DNA of 64,000 nucleotides, taken from Paenibacillus_F chitinolyticus_A. GTDB taxonomy: Bacteria; Bacillota; Bacilli; Paenibacillales; NBRC-103111. Location: NCBI RefSeq assembly GCF_045038035.1, contig NZ_CP173427.1:4774001-4838000 (forward strand). Reading direction: 5' to 3'. Shown here one piece after another: positions 42,599 to 51,391 of the stretch (the stretch's first letter is position 1; every line of letters starts with the position of its first letter). The notes under the pieces were generated by a model, which had not been told where the DNA came from, ran no database searches, and saw only the letters and a program-made list of their open reading frames with translations. The position numbers and the translations under genes are program-made.

Positions 42599-44400
42599 GA
42601 AAGTCCACCCTCTTCCCGCCGGTCCGTACCAGACACAGCCGAACCGGACGACAACTCGCGCTGAGACCGCTCATAGTCGTACTGCCGCTTGTACCAGCCG
42701 TCTGCCGCCATCAGCTCCTCATGCGTGCCCGCTTCGATCAGACGGCCCTCGCCAAGCACCGCGATAAGATCGGCGCCGCTTGCCTGGAGCAGCCTGTGCG
42801 TGGCGAACACGGTCGTTTTGCCCCGGCGTACCGTCCCGATCTTGCGCCAAAGCGCGGAAGCCGTCCGTGCATCGACGGCGGACATGGCATCGTCGATGAC
42901 GAGCAGGTCCGCATCGACAAGCAGCGCCCGCGCGATAGCCACGCGCTGCCGCTGTCCGCCGGACAGCCGGCCACCGCCTTCGCCGGCCTCCGCTTCGAGG
43001 CCTCCCTCCAGCCGCCGGAGATCCCCGTCCAGGCAGGCTGCCCGTACCGCCGTTTGCAACCGGGAATTTCCGGCTTCGGGCATGCCGAACAGGATGTTGC
43101 TCCGGATGCTGCCGGAGAACAGCATGGGGTCCTGCGGAACATAAGCCATCCAGCTCCGCTTGATCTTGGCCGGCACCTCGCCGGCATCCTTTCCGTTGTA
43201 AAGGATGGTCCCGGAATCGGCGGGATAAAAGCCGAGCAGAAGCTTGAGCAGCGTGCTTTTTCCGCTCCCGGTCGGCCCCACCACGGCAAGCGTTCCTCCT
43301 TGCGGCAGCCGAAGCGAGAGGCCGGCGATCTGAACGCCGGAAGATTCCGGATACGCGAAGGAAAGATCCGCCGCCTCAACCGTCTCCAGCCGCACCGCTT
43401 CCTCTTGCTGCCAAACATGCCCGGAACGGGACGCCTCGGCTGCGGCCTCTTCACCGGAAACTCCCTCCAGCCGTTCCGCCGACGCTTCCGCCTGCTGCAG
43501 CAGCGTAAAGAGGGTGCCGAGCGCAAACATCGGGAAAGTCATGCTCCACAAATACATCGTAAAGGTCGCCAGCTGCCCGACCGACATCCGGCTCTGCATG
43601 ATCAGATAAGCGCCGAAGCCGATCGCGACAGCGAAACTCACATTCATAATAAACGTAATAAGGGCCCAGAAAAGCGCATCGTTCCTGCCCATCACACTGT
43701 TCTTCTCCATGACTTCCCCGGAGACGGCTTCAAATCGCCGCAGAGCCCGGGCTTCCTGTCCGTAAGCGCGGATCGTGCGTATGCCCGATACGGTTTCCTC
43801 GGCCTGCTCCACCATTTTGCCGAAGGCTCCCTGCCACTCAAACGCGGATTGCCGGAACCGCTTCCCGAGTAAAAACATGACAACCGCAATCAGCGGAACC
43901 GGAAGAAGCGAGGCAAGGGTCAGCGGAACGTTGACGAAGGCCATCATCGCCGCCACGTAAATGGGAAGCATGATCAGGATATTGCAGAGCCCCAGTACGA
44001 GCATGCTGCCGAGTTTTCCGACAGCCTGGGTGTCGTTGGTCAGATACGTCATCAGTTGGCCGGACGAGTGGCGATGAAAAAAAATCGGGCTTCGTGCGAT
44101 CCAGCCCCGAAACAACCGATCTTTCAGCTTGCTTTCCAGAATCGTGCCGCTGTTCATCAGCCACGTTTCTTTCCAGTAATTCAGCGCATAGTGCAGCAGG
44201 GCCAGCCCCCCCAAAAAAGCGATGGCGCGGGCTACCGAAGCATCCGTCCAATCGTCCGCTCCGAATCCGTCCATCAAAGCCCCGATTTGCTTCGGAATGA
44301 GAATATTGAGGGCGTTCGTCAGGATAAACAACACAATGACGGCCGTATAAACGGCTCGTCTTTCCTTGAAAAACCACCGGTATTTGAGCAATCCCTTCAT
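42595..44400 (-). CDS. ABC exporter half-transporter (type I, permease-ATPase) A
   Basis: A 601-residue fused permease-ATPase with six N-terminal helices. ATPase motifs: Walker A GPTGSGKST, Q-loop YVPQDPM, signature LSGGQRQR, Walker B LLVIDDAMSAVD and H-loop ATHRL. The residue after the Walker B Asp is Asp rather than Glu, as in the degenerate site of heterodimeric exporters. The start at 44400 follows GAGGG. It lies 10 bases after an ACP gene. Confidence 0.93.
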   Translation of the reverse strand: MKGLLKYRWFFKERRAVYTAVIVLFILTNALNILIPKQIGALMDGFGADDWTDASVARAIAFLGGLALLHYALNYWKETWLMNSGTILESKLKDRLFRGWIARSPIFFHRHSSGQLMTYLTNDTQAVGKLGSMLVLGLCNILIMLPIYVAAMMAFVNVPLTLASLLPVPLIAVVMFLLGKRFRQSAFEWQGAFGKMVEQAEETVSGIRTIRAYGQEARALRRFEAVSGEVMEKNSVMGRNDALFWALITFIMNVSFAVAIGFGAYLIMQSRMSVGQLATFTMYLWSMTFPMFALGTLFTLLQQAEASAERLEGVSGEEAAAEASRSGHVWQQEEAVRLETVEAADLSFAYPESSGVQIAGLSLRLPQGGTLAVVGPTGSGKSTLLKLLLGFYPADSGTILYNGKDAGEVPAKIKRSWMAYVPQDPMLFSGSIRSNILFGMPEAGNSRLQTAVRAACLDGDLRRLEGGLEAEAGEGGGRLSGGQRQRVAIARALLVDADLLVIDDAMSAVDARTASALWRKIGTVRRGKTTVFATHRLLQASGADLIAVLGEGRLIEAGTHEELMAADGWYKRQYDYERSQRELSSGSAVSGTDRREEGGLS

Positions 44401-44410
44401 GTTCCGGCCC

Positions 44411-44647
44411 TCATTCTCCACTTACCAGACGGAGCAGATAACGGTGCATATCCGACACCTTTTCGAATTCGTAGAGATTCAGTTCTTCGTTCAGGACGTC
44501 GGTATCCAGCAAAATTTCGAATTCGATCAGCAGTTCAAGCACGCCGGACGAGTCCAGTCCCAATTCCTCGAATACCGTATCGGCCGTTACGTCGCCGCGC
44601 CCGCTGACGCTGCTTGTCAGTTCAATGACTTTCTCTATCGTTAACAA
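44411..44647 (-). CDS. Acyl carrier protein
   Basis: A 78-residue ACP. The attachment Ser is in ELGLDSSGVLELL (about residue 34). It sits between the GT1 glycosyltransferase and the exporter genes. No activating enzyme is adjacent; candidates in the window are the FkbH-like protein (21982) and the acyl ligase (55629). Confidence 0.88.
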   Translation of the reverse strand: MLTIEKVIELTSSVSGRGDVTADTVFEELGLDSSGVLELLIEFEILLDTDVLNEELNLYEFEKVSDMHRYLLRLVSGE

Positions 44648-44660
44648 GAGCCCGCCTCCT

Positions 44661-45947
44661 TTAAAAATGGTGGTGCAGCAACTGCTCCAAATAATCCGCT
44701 CCGGTTCGCGCCGGCGAGATCGTTTTCCGGCTCTGCGCCCGTTCCAAAGCCTTTTTCCGGTAGCCGGGATCGCCGGTCACTCGATTCACGGCCTGACGGA
44801 TGGCTCCGGCATCCACGCTTTCGGCATCCAATGTGACCGCGATTCCCAATTCTTCGCACCGCCGGGCCAAGAGCGGATGGTCGGCGCCCAGAGGAACGAT
44901 GATCATCGGCACGCCGCTGCTCATCGCCGTCTGGAGGGTTCCGCACCCCCCGTGGGTGATCAGCACATCGGTCAAGGGCAGGAGCGCCTTATGGATCGGC
45001 TGGTACGTCGTCCAGCGGATATTCCCCGGCAGCGGCTCCACGCCCTTGTACGGACGCTGCTCGGAGATCACAAGCCGGCAGGCGCCGTCCCGGAAGGCGT
45101 CCAGAGCCGCGCGGATGTACCGGTCGGTCGCGATCCGGTATTCCGCCCGCGGTACGGAGGTCGCCGTCGCCAGCACGAGCGGCCCTTCTCCGGGCGGGAT
45201 GAGCGCTGCCGGGGCGGCCGGGTCATCCCCGCCGGAGAGGTCGCCCCGCGCGCCGGAAGCGCCGGTCGCATCGGACGCCGCGCGGGCCTCCCCGTCCGGC
45301 GAACCGGCAGAGCGGGACGCACCGGCCGCATGAGCCGAGCGCCGCGCGTCCGGCACGTCGGGGCTTCCCGCCTCGCAGGGGCCGATGATCCGGGTCTGCG
45401 GATGAATCTCCGCCAGCCCCTCGGCCAGTTCGGGCAGGACGGTCACGAGGTGAAGCTCCGGCGAAATGCCTGCGCAGTCCCCTCTCGTCCGCAGGTCGCC
45501 GGCCTCCAGACGGCCAAGACCGAACCGGGCACGGACCCGGTTCAGTTCTTTGGCGTACGCCTTACGGAGACCCGCGTTGACCGCCGCACGGCCGGGGAGC
45601 CACCGCTCCGCGAGCGGGATGCTCGTCTGGAACGAGGCCCAGCGGATGCCCAGCAGCTCGGCTGCATATGCGGGAGCGCACTGGGCCGAGTCCGTGAGAA
45701 TCAGCTCCGGCCTCATCTCCCGGAGCAGGGGCAGAAGCTCCGCGAGCATCCGGTCCGCGTACAGGTCGGGATATTTGTCCCAGCCGATCTCGGCAAAATT
45801 CAGCCCATAGCGTAAGATAAGCTCCCGGTTGGTGCGGCTGCCCAGTACGGTGACCGAGTGTCCCCGCTTTCTAAGCTCGGCACCGAGCGCCACGGCGGGG
45901 AGCACATGACCGAGCAGGCGCTGGCTAACGAGTACGATGGAAGCCAT
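44661..45947 (-). CDS. GT1-type glycosyltransferase (UGT/MGT-like)
   Basis: A 428-residue glycosyltransferase of GT-B fold. The N-domain acceptor half begins IVLVSQRLLGHVLPAVALGAEL. The C-domain donor motif reads THGGCGTLQTAMSSGVPMIIVPLGADHPLLA. Between them lies an Ala/Ser/Gly/Asp-rich linker of about 55 residues (near 205-260) that is unusual for the family. It probably glycosylates the cluster product using an NDP-sugar. Confidence 0.9.
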   Translation of the reverse strand: MASIVLVSQRLLGHVLPAVALGAELRKRGHSVTVLGSRTNRELILRYGLNFAEIGWDKYPDLYADRMLAELLPLLREMRPELILTDSAQCAPAYAAELLGIRWASFQTSIPLAERWLPGRAAVNAGLRKAYAKELNRVRARFGLGRLEAGDLRTRGDCAGISPELHLVTVLPELAEGLAEIHPQTRIIGPCEAGSPDVPDARRSAHAAGASRSAGSPDGEARAASDATGASGARGDLSGGDDPAAPAALIPPGEGPLVLATATSVPRAEYRIATDRYIRAALDAFRDGACRLVISEQRPYKGVEPLPGNIRWTTYQPIHKALLPLTDVLITHGGCGTLQTAMSSGVPMIIVPLGADHPLLARRCEELGIAVTLDAESVDAGAIRQAVNRVTGDPGYRKKALERAQSRKTISPARTGADYLEQLLHHHF

Positions 45948-45964
45948 ACGTTCTCTCCTTCACA

Positions 45965-47095
45965 TCACGGGGATTCCGGACTCAAGCTTCTGCCCGGGGG
46001 ATTAAGCGGCTGAAGCTCCTCCGGAACGAAGAGCCCGTTCTTGCGGACGAGCACGTCGTCGAAGTAAAGTTCGCCTCCGCCGTGCTCTTCCAGCTGGGAC
46101 AACACCATGTCCCAATGCACCGCGGAGCGGTTGCCGTTGTCGGCCATCTCCAGCGCGTGTCCGATAGCGAAATGGACGCTCCCCGCCATTTTTTCATCGA
46201 ACAGAAGGTTATTGTACGGCTGCACGATATACGGATTGAGTCCGATGCCGAATTCACCGAACCTCGAAGCCCCTTCGTCCCCGCCGAGAATCAGTCGGAG
46301 CCTCTCCGTATCGTTGCAGGTCGCCTCCACGATTGTGCCCTTCTCCAGCCGCAGCCGGATATGCTCGAACGTCAGGCCCAGGTTCAAGGTCGGCACGTTG
46401 AAGGTAATGACACCTTCCACCGAATCCAGAACCGGCGCCGTAAACAGCTCCCCGTCCGGAAGGTTATAGCGGCCGTCGCAGAAATAGTTCGGCATGTCCT
46501 TGACCGAAAACCGAAGATCCGTTCCGGGCGATACGACACGAATTTTATCGGTACGGCCCAGCAGCGCTCCCAGCGGCTCGGCCCGTTTGGCCATGAGGCT
46601 GTAGTCCATCGTGCAGGATTCCATATACCGGGAGGTGAATTGGCCGAGGCTCATTCTGGCCAGCTGGGCCAAACCGTAGGTCGGATATTTCAGGATGACA
46701 TATTTGGGAATTGCCGCGAAGGCGGCATGAATCGGATACGCCACCTGCTTCAGGTACAAATCGTATCGTTCGGGATCGATGTCGCTAAGCTCGAAAATAT
46801 TTTCGTCGGAGCGGATATTGATGCACGCCTCCATCGTTTTGAACCGGTAAAGATCCTGCTTAACCCATGCATTCAGCTGTTCTTTCGTACAGCCTATGAG
46901 GAGTGATTTTAACTGCTCGATCGTCATGACGCGCAGGAACGGGATAGCCGGGACAGCGTACAGCTCCTCCACAATAGCTTCCACCAGGTCGTCGGCTTTG
47001 CCGAGCACATCGACCAGAACACGTTCTCCGGGCTCTACCTTCAGGGAATCCCGGACAATTTTGCGCGCCAGACGTTTGACTTCCTCCGTATTCAT
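45965..47095 (-). CDS. M29 family metallo-aminopeptidase
   Basis: A 376-residue protein of the thermophilic aminopeptidase family (PepS/AmpS-like). The metal-binding blocks are visible: GTDLRFSV, YNLPDGELFTAPVLDSVEGVI, GEFGIGLNPY, LFDEKMAGSVHFAIGHAL and SAVHWDMV. It is overlapped by the upstream BtrH-like gene (ATGA), so it is part of the cluster rather than a housekeeping copy. By analogy with butirosin, where a protecting gamma-glutamyl group is removed late, it might remove an N-terminal aminoacyl group from the product. Confidence 0.9.
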   Translation of the reverse strand: MNTEEVKRLARKIVRDSLKVEPGERVLVDVLGKADDLVEAIVEELYAVPAIPFLRVMTIEQLKSLLIGCTKEQLNAWVKQDLYRFKTMEACINIRSDENIFELSDIDPERYDLYLKQVAYPIHAAFAAIPKYVILKYPTYGLAQLARMSLGQFTSRYMESCTMDYSLMAKRAEPLGALLGRTDKIRVVSPGTDLRFSVKDMPNYFCDGRYNLPDGELFTAPVLDSVEGVITFNVPTLNLGLTFEHIRLRLEKGTIVEATCNDTERLRLILGGDEGASRFGEFGIGLNPYIVQPYNNLLFDEKMAGSVHFAIGHALEMADNGNRSAVHWDMVLSQLEEHGGGELYFDDVLVRKNGLFVPEELQPLNPPGRSLSPESP

Positions 47096-48093
47096 TCTTC
47101 TTCACCCGCCATTTCCGCCAACGCTTCGAAAAAACTCGTCTCGTTGTCCAATGTTTGCCTTAGATAAGCCAGTACCTTCTCCCGGTAATCCCGGTCCGGC
47201 TGTCTTTTCCACTTCATCAAAACGCCCAAAACAAGCGACCAGCACCGGCACACGTACGTAAGCTCCTCGACCCACGCCGGTTTAAGATATCGGGCCGGAA
47301 CCGCTCCGCGTAATGCGGCCAGCAGCCACAGTTCCCGGAGTCTCCGGTAATAATGAAGATCGAATTCCAACTGGTCGAGATGAGCCGTAAGATCTCCTAG
47401 CGGAGCGGTCTCGAATTCCCGAATAAACTGCTCCAGCCGCTCATCCGTCCCCATGTTCGTCACCGACTGCCGGACTATTCCGGCAAACTCGTCTTCCCAA
47501 TTCCGTTCAAAAGGGGGAGCTGCCCCGGTAACGAAAGCGGCTCCCGAGGTAACCGGCTGTCGATCCGTCCAGGCTTCGAAAAACAGGCCGCTTGGAATCC
47601 GTCCCGTCATCCCGTCGAAATAAGAGGGAGCTCCGGCGCTGTCGAGCAGCGTAATATGAGTCTCGTCGAAGTCGGTAACCAGCGACCAATGAATGACATC
47701 ATGGATGCCGTAATAGGCGGAAAAGGGCATGTCGAACGCCTTGTAAAAAAGCAGCGCGTACCCTTCCCGGTCAAAAACCGACCGCAGCAGGCCTTCCATC
47801 TCTTCCGGAGATTCCGGATGACACGTCTCCAGCCCCCACCCTCTTTGCAGGCGGGGTTCGCTGCGTCTCAGCAGCAGTCCATAACCCGTACTGTCAAAAG
47901 GGGTCAGAAAGACGGGGATGAGTTCATCCGCCCCTTTCCACCGGAGCACTTCTTTGACCGCCAACTGGCGGCAGTCCAAGGTCCGTTCGCTTAGCCCGGA
48001 CTCATCGGGAAACCGCCAGTCTACGGGCTTTTTGTTCTTCCGGAGGGCTTCTCCCAGGGTAGCTCCCGCGGTACTTCCTTGCTTAGCGTCCAT
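47092..48093 (-). CDS. BtrH-like acyltransferase-fold protein (3)
   Basis: A 333-residue protein weakly resembling BtrH. The candidate Cys is in TLDCRQLAVKEVL (about residue 41), His in DVIHWSLVTDFDE and Asp in ITLLDSAGA. The same order is seen in the other three copies. The C-terminal half is helical. It overlaps the hydrolase gene upstream by 11 bases and the aminopeptidase gene downstream by 4. Confidence 0.62.
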   Translation of the reverse strand: MDAKQGSTAGATLGEALRKNKKPVDWRFPDESGLSERTLDCRQLAVKEVLRWKGADELIPVFLTPFDSTGYGLLLRRSEPRLQRGWGLETCHPESPEEMEGLLRSVFDREGYALLFYKAFDMPFSAYYGIHDVIHWSLVTDFDETHITLLDSAGAPSYFDGMTGRIPSGLFFEAWTDRQPVTSGAAFVTGAAPPFERNWEDEFAGIVRQSVTNMGTDERLEQFIREFETAPLGDLTAHLDQLEFDLHYYRRLRELWLLAALRGAVPARYLKPAWVEELTYVCRCWSLVLGVLMKWKRQPDRDYREKVLAYLRQTLDNETSFFEALAEMAGEEE

Positions 48094-49168
48094 CCGTCTT
48101 CCCCTCCGTTCCGCTTCCGCACCCCGTCAGCCAAAGGTGCTCGATGATGCCGATCAGTTCGTCCATCGCGGCCGGGTGCTGGTAATAATACCGGACCCCG
48201 GACAGGAGGTGGACGGACAAGGGGGTTCCGGAGGGGCCGGGCTGAACCGACTGACTGACCTGCCGGAGTTCTTCGGACTGATCCGTCGGCCCGGGCTGCT
48301 CGAACTCACTGGTCGACTCCGGTTTATCCGGACTTCCAGGCTGCCTGAACTGATCGCTCGGCCCTGCCTGCTCTTGCCTTGCAGGCCGTTCCAATCGGCC
48401 GTTCAGCCCAGAAGGTCCAAACCGCCCGAGCCTTCCCAGCTCTCCGATTGTGTCCTCATCGGCTTCGCCGCAGACGACAACCGCTTCCCCCTCGTGCTCG
48501 CGGAAAAGCTTCGCGCCATCCAGCCGGTCCAGCTCGTCCAGCATCCGGCTGCCGATGCACTGGCCGTGCAAATACAGCATGTGGCTGCCGAGCCGTGCAA
48601 AATAGTCGAGATGGCGGGGATCGAAATCGCTCCATGTGTAATAATCCATCCCGGGCGCGAGTTCCTGGGAATCGATGCGGCCCGCCCGCTTCATCTGCGC
48701 CAGCCTGCCGGAGTCGAACAGTTCTGCGCTCTTGGGCAGGGCTTTCAGCAGCGGGGAAATCAGCACCGGCACACAGGCCGCCTGCCTTTCCCGTTTCAGC
48801 TCCGCCGCAGCGATCAGCGCCACCGCAGCCCCGAGCGCATGTCCGACAAGGTAGATGGTCCGTGGACGGCCTTCTGCGCATACTGCGGCTATAGCCTCCA
48901 GCGTATCGCTTACCATGTCCGACAAGCCGGTATCGCCCAGTTCCCCTTCGCTGTCCCCGTGGCCCCGGTAATCGAATTGCAGCACACGGGCTCCGTAAGG
49001 GGAAAGTTTCTTGCGGAGGTTGGAGAACAGGTAATTCTTCTCGCTCATCGCCTGTCCAAATCCCGGCAGCGTAACGATCAGCGGGACTTCGGGATCCGGC
49101 TGTGCAGGCTTTTCATAGATTCCTTTCAAGGTGCAGGTTCCGCCGAACTCCAGCTGTTCCCAGCTCAT
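48083..49168 (-). CDS. Alpha/beta hydrolase-fold protein lacking the nucleophile Ser (A)
   Basis: A 361-residue alpha/beta-hydrolase-fold protein. It has VTLPGFGQAMSEKN, LQFDYRGHGDSEG and the nucleophile elbow VGHALGAAV, where GxSxG reads G-H-A-L-G, so the Ser is Ala. An insertion of about 70 residues (from about 250) is rich in Gln, Pro, Gly, Ser. The start at 49168 has AAGGAGGG upstream and overlaps the second hydrolase gene. It resembles one half of paired hydrolases found in exosortase loci. It may be non-catalytic or act as an acyltransferase partner. Confidence 0.82.
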   Translation of the reverse strand: MSWEQLEFGGTCTLKGIYEKPAQPDPEVPLIVTLPGFGQAMSEKNYLFSNLRKKLSPYGARVLQFDYRGHGDSEGELGDTGLSDMVSDTLEAIAAVCAEGRPRTIYLVGHALGAAVALIAAAELKRERQAACVPVLISPLLKALPKSAELFDSGRLAQMKRAGRIDSQELAPGMDYYTWSDFDPRHLDYFARLGSHMLYLHGQCIGSRMLDELDRLDGAKLFREHEGEAVVVCGEADEDTIGELGRLGRFGPSGLNGRLERPARQEQAGPSDQFRQPGSPDKPESTSEFEQPGPTDQSEELRQVSQSVQPGPSGTPLSVHLLSGVRYYYQHPAAMDELIGIIEHLWLTGCGSGTEGKTDGR

Positions 49169-50022
49169 ATGGTTCCCTCCTTGCCTGTTCCGGCCGGAAG
49201 CCCGAAGGTGGCCGCAAGCCACCGGAACGATTCGTCCATCAGTTTTTCTTCGAGCCGGACCGAGGTGAATAAATGACCCGCTCCTTCGACCGGGCTAACC
49301 CGGTGGCGGCCCGTGCCGGAATAGATGGGATACCGGGTCGTTTCCATGTATGCGAACTCTTCCTCGATCAGGGGATCGTCCGTACCGTAAATCAGGAGCG
49401 AGTCCGCTTCGCAGGCCAGCAGCTCCTTGCCGATATCGATCTTCTGGAGATCCCGGTAGAAATCCATACCGACCCAAAGTCCCGCCCACGGCTTCACCAT
49501 CGCATCCGGATAGAGCGGGTGACGGAAAAACCGGGGCTTCCGGCCGCCCGGAAAATTCCCTCCGAATTCGGAGAAGAGCGGGCTCCATAGCAAAAGCCGT
49601 GAGACCCCGGTTCTCACGGCCGACATGAGAGCGATGCGCGCGCCATCGCTGAAACCGAGAAACGCGATTCTGCCGGGGTCGACGCCTTCCGTCTCCCTTA
49701 CAAACCGGAGCGCGGCCAGCGTATCCCTGATTTTCGTGCTAGTCGTCATCTCGTGAAACCATCCGTCGCTGAGCCCGAGCCCGTAATAATCAAAACGGAG
49801 GCAGGCGATTCCTTGCTCCGCAAGGCGGCGCGCAAATTTTACCGCAAGCCGGTGCACTTCGTAGCGCTCCCCGTTCTTGCCGGGACAGTACACCACGACG
49901 GGACACGGCTGTCCGGCGCTCTCCGGCATGTGCAGAATACCGGCCAGCCGGTGTCCCTCTGCCTCAAGCTCAACGAGTCTTTCCTCCGGGGCGTGCCCGG
50001 GCTTGTCCGCTCTCTGCCGCAT
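49165..50022 (-). CDS. Alpha/beta hydrolase (B), intact GxSxG
   Basis: A 285-residue hydrolase. It has VVVYCPGKNG (oxyanion loop), LRFDYYGLGLSDG and the nucleophile elbow FLGFSDGAR; DDPLIEEEF and GAGHLF supply likely Asp and His. It would cleave or transfer an ester or amide, for example releasing a product from the ACP encoded 10 bases upstream. Start at 50022 after GGGGGA; the longer frame overlaps that ACP gene. Confidence 0.87.
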   Translation of the reverse strand: MRQRADKPGHAPEERLVELEAEGHRLAGILHMPESAGQPCPVVVYCPGKNGERYEVHRLAVKFARRLAEQGIACLRFDYYGLGLSDGWFHEMTTSTKIRDTLAALRFVRETEGVDPGRIAFLGFSDGARIALMSAVRTGVSRLLLWSPLFSEFGGNFPGGRKPRFFRHPLYPDAMVKPWAGLWVGMDFYRDLQKIDIGKELLACEADSLLIYGTDDPLIEEEFAYMETTRYPIYSGTGRHRVSPVEGAGHLFTSVRLEEKLMDESFRWLAATFGLPAGTGKEGTI

Positions 50023-50032
50023 CCGGTTCCCC

Positions 50033-50272
50033 CTATGCCAGATATCGGGAGACAATGCCGCAAATGCTGTCAACCGTCTGGAAATTGAGCAGATCGATAT
50101 CCCCGTCCTCAATCTCGATGTTCAGTTCGTCCTCCAGTTCAACGACCAGACGTACGAAGCTCATGGAATTCATGCCGACCGCTAGCAGATCGGTATTTTC
50201 GTCTACCTCCGTATTTTCGACCACCTTGCAAATGCAGGCCAATACGGATGTTTTCAGCTGCTGTGCATCCAT
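50033..50272 (-). CDS. Acyl/aminoacyl carrier protein
   Basis: A 79-residue acidic carrier protein with the attachment Ser in AVGMNSMSFVRLV (about residue 36). It lies between a BtrH-like gene and the hydrolase pair and is two genes from the amino acid:carrier ligase. It is therefore the likely acceptor of that ligase. Confidence 0.88.
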   Translation of the reverse strand: MDAQQLKTSVLACICKVVENTEVDENTDLLAVGMNSMSFVRLVVELEDELNIEIEDGDIDLLNFQTVDSICGIVSRYLA

Positions 50273-50308
50273 TTGTCGTCCCTCCTTAATGAAAATTCCC
50301 TTCCAGAT

Positions 50309-51391
50309 TTATGGTACATCTCCGCGCGTCCGGACACTCGGGATTACGCCCGCATCCCTCAGCTTTTGTTGATTCAATTCAGGCATCCATAGAGCCACGG
50401 CGCGCCTTTCCTTCTCGAATACATCCCGGAACACCGAGCTGATTTTTTCCGGCCCCTCTTTCGCGCCCGTCCGCTGAACCTGCAGCGAAAGCGCCCGGAT
50501 ACGCTGAAGGCCTTTGCCACTTGCCTCATAAAACGACCGGACTTTAGCCATCGCGGCACCCGGTTCCGCCTGCGTCAGATAAGCCAGCCGGCGCTGCATA
50601 AATTTGTTGTGCTGGATCATTTTATAAATCATCACGTTCCAGAACGAGTATTCGGCCGCATCCAAGACGCGCCCCCTGCCGAGCTGGTCAAAATAGGACG
50701 CCATCATTTCGTGTACCGTATAACCGAGCGCGAAAACCCGCGTACCGCCGCCGTCGGCCCCCGACCGGCCCCGGTCCAGTGCAAAATACAGCCTCCGGGC
50801 ATCCGCCTTTTGCGGAAAAGCCGCCCCCTCTTTCATCGACAGTCTGGAAATCGGGTAGCCGTAGTGGGCAAACCACTGCTGAGCAGGCGTATCCTCCGCG
50901 ACATGACGGATAAATTCCCGTTCCAGCACGTCGTAATCGACTGCGGCCGGGCTGTACAACGAACCGCCAACATCAAATCCGAGCAGGTGGAATTGTCTTT
51001 TCGCATCGTCAAATCCGTAGATCAGCGCTTCGTGAAGCAAATCCCGCTTGCGGAAATGGTTGGAACAGGGTATATACCTCCAGTTCAAATAAAGCAGCAC
51101 ATACTCTCCCGCCCGCAAACAGGAACGGATCGTATCCGTCCATGTACCCTCGCATTGTACGGGTTCTTCCCTCAAAATATCCGCGTACACGTCCAAATGG
51201 TCTTCCAGACGCAGCATCGGGAACTGCTCGGACATCGCATAATGCAGTTTAAGCAGAACAAAGCGGGAGTAGAGCCAGGGCCGTGTGCGCTCGTCCGTCA
51301 TGAGGATGCTGAGCCGCAACTGATGGTAGCATTCCGTCGAAAAACCGGGATCGGGGTGGTACGGGAGCATAACTCCGGTGCCTTCCGGCAT
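50309..51391 (-). CDS. BtrH-like acyltransferase-fold protein (4)
   Basis: A 360-residue protein with the BtrH-like order Cys (STECYHQL, about residue 21), His (DLLHEALIYGFDD) and Asp (FHLLGFDVGG). It starts directly at the stop of the ligase gene and precedes the carrier gene. Its operon place, ligase-BtrH-carrier, mirrors the adenylation-carrier-BtrH set at 29-33 kb and suggests transfer of an aminoacyl group. Confidence 0.65.
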   Translation of the reverse strand: MPEGTGVMLPYHPDPGFSTECYHQLRLSILMTDERTRPWLYSRFVLLKLHYAMSEQFPMLRLEDHLDVYADILREEPVQCEGTWTDTIRSCLRAGEYVLLYLNWRYIPCSNHFRKRDLLHEALIYGFDDAKRQFHLLGFDVGGSLYSPAAVDYDVLEREFIRHVAEDTPAQQWFAHYGYPISRLSMKEGAAFPQKADARRLYFALDRGRSGADGGGTRVFALGYTVHEMMASYFDQLGRGRVLDAAEYSFWNVMIYKMIQHNKFMQRRLAYLTQAEPGAAMAKVRSFYEASGKGLQRIRALSLQVQRTGAKEGPEKISSVFRDVFEKERRAVALWMPELNQQKLRDAGVIPSVRTRGDVP

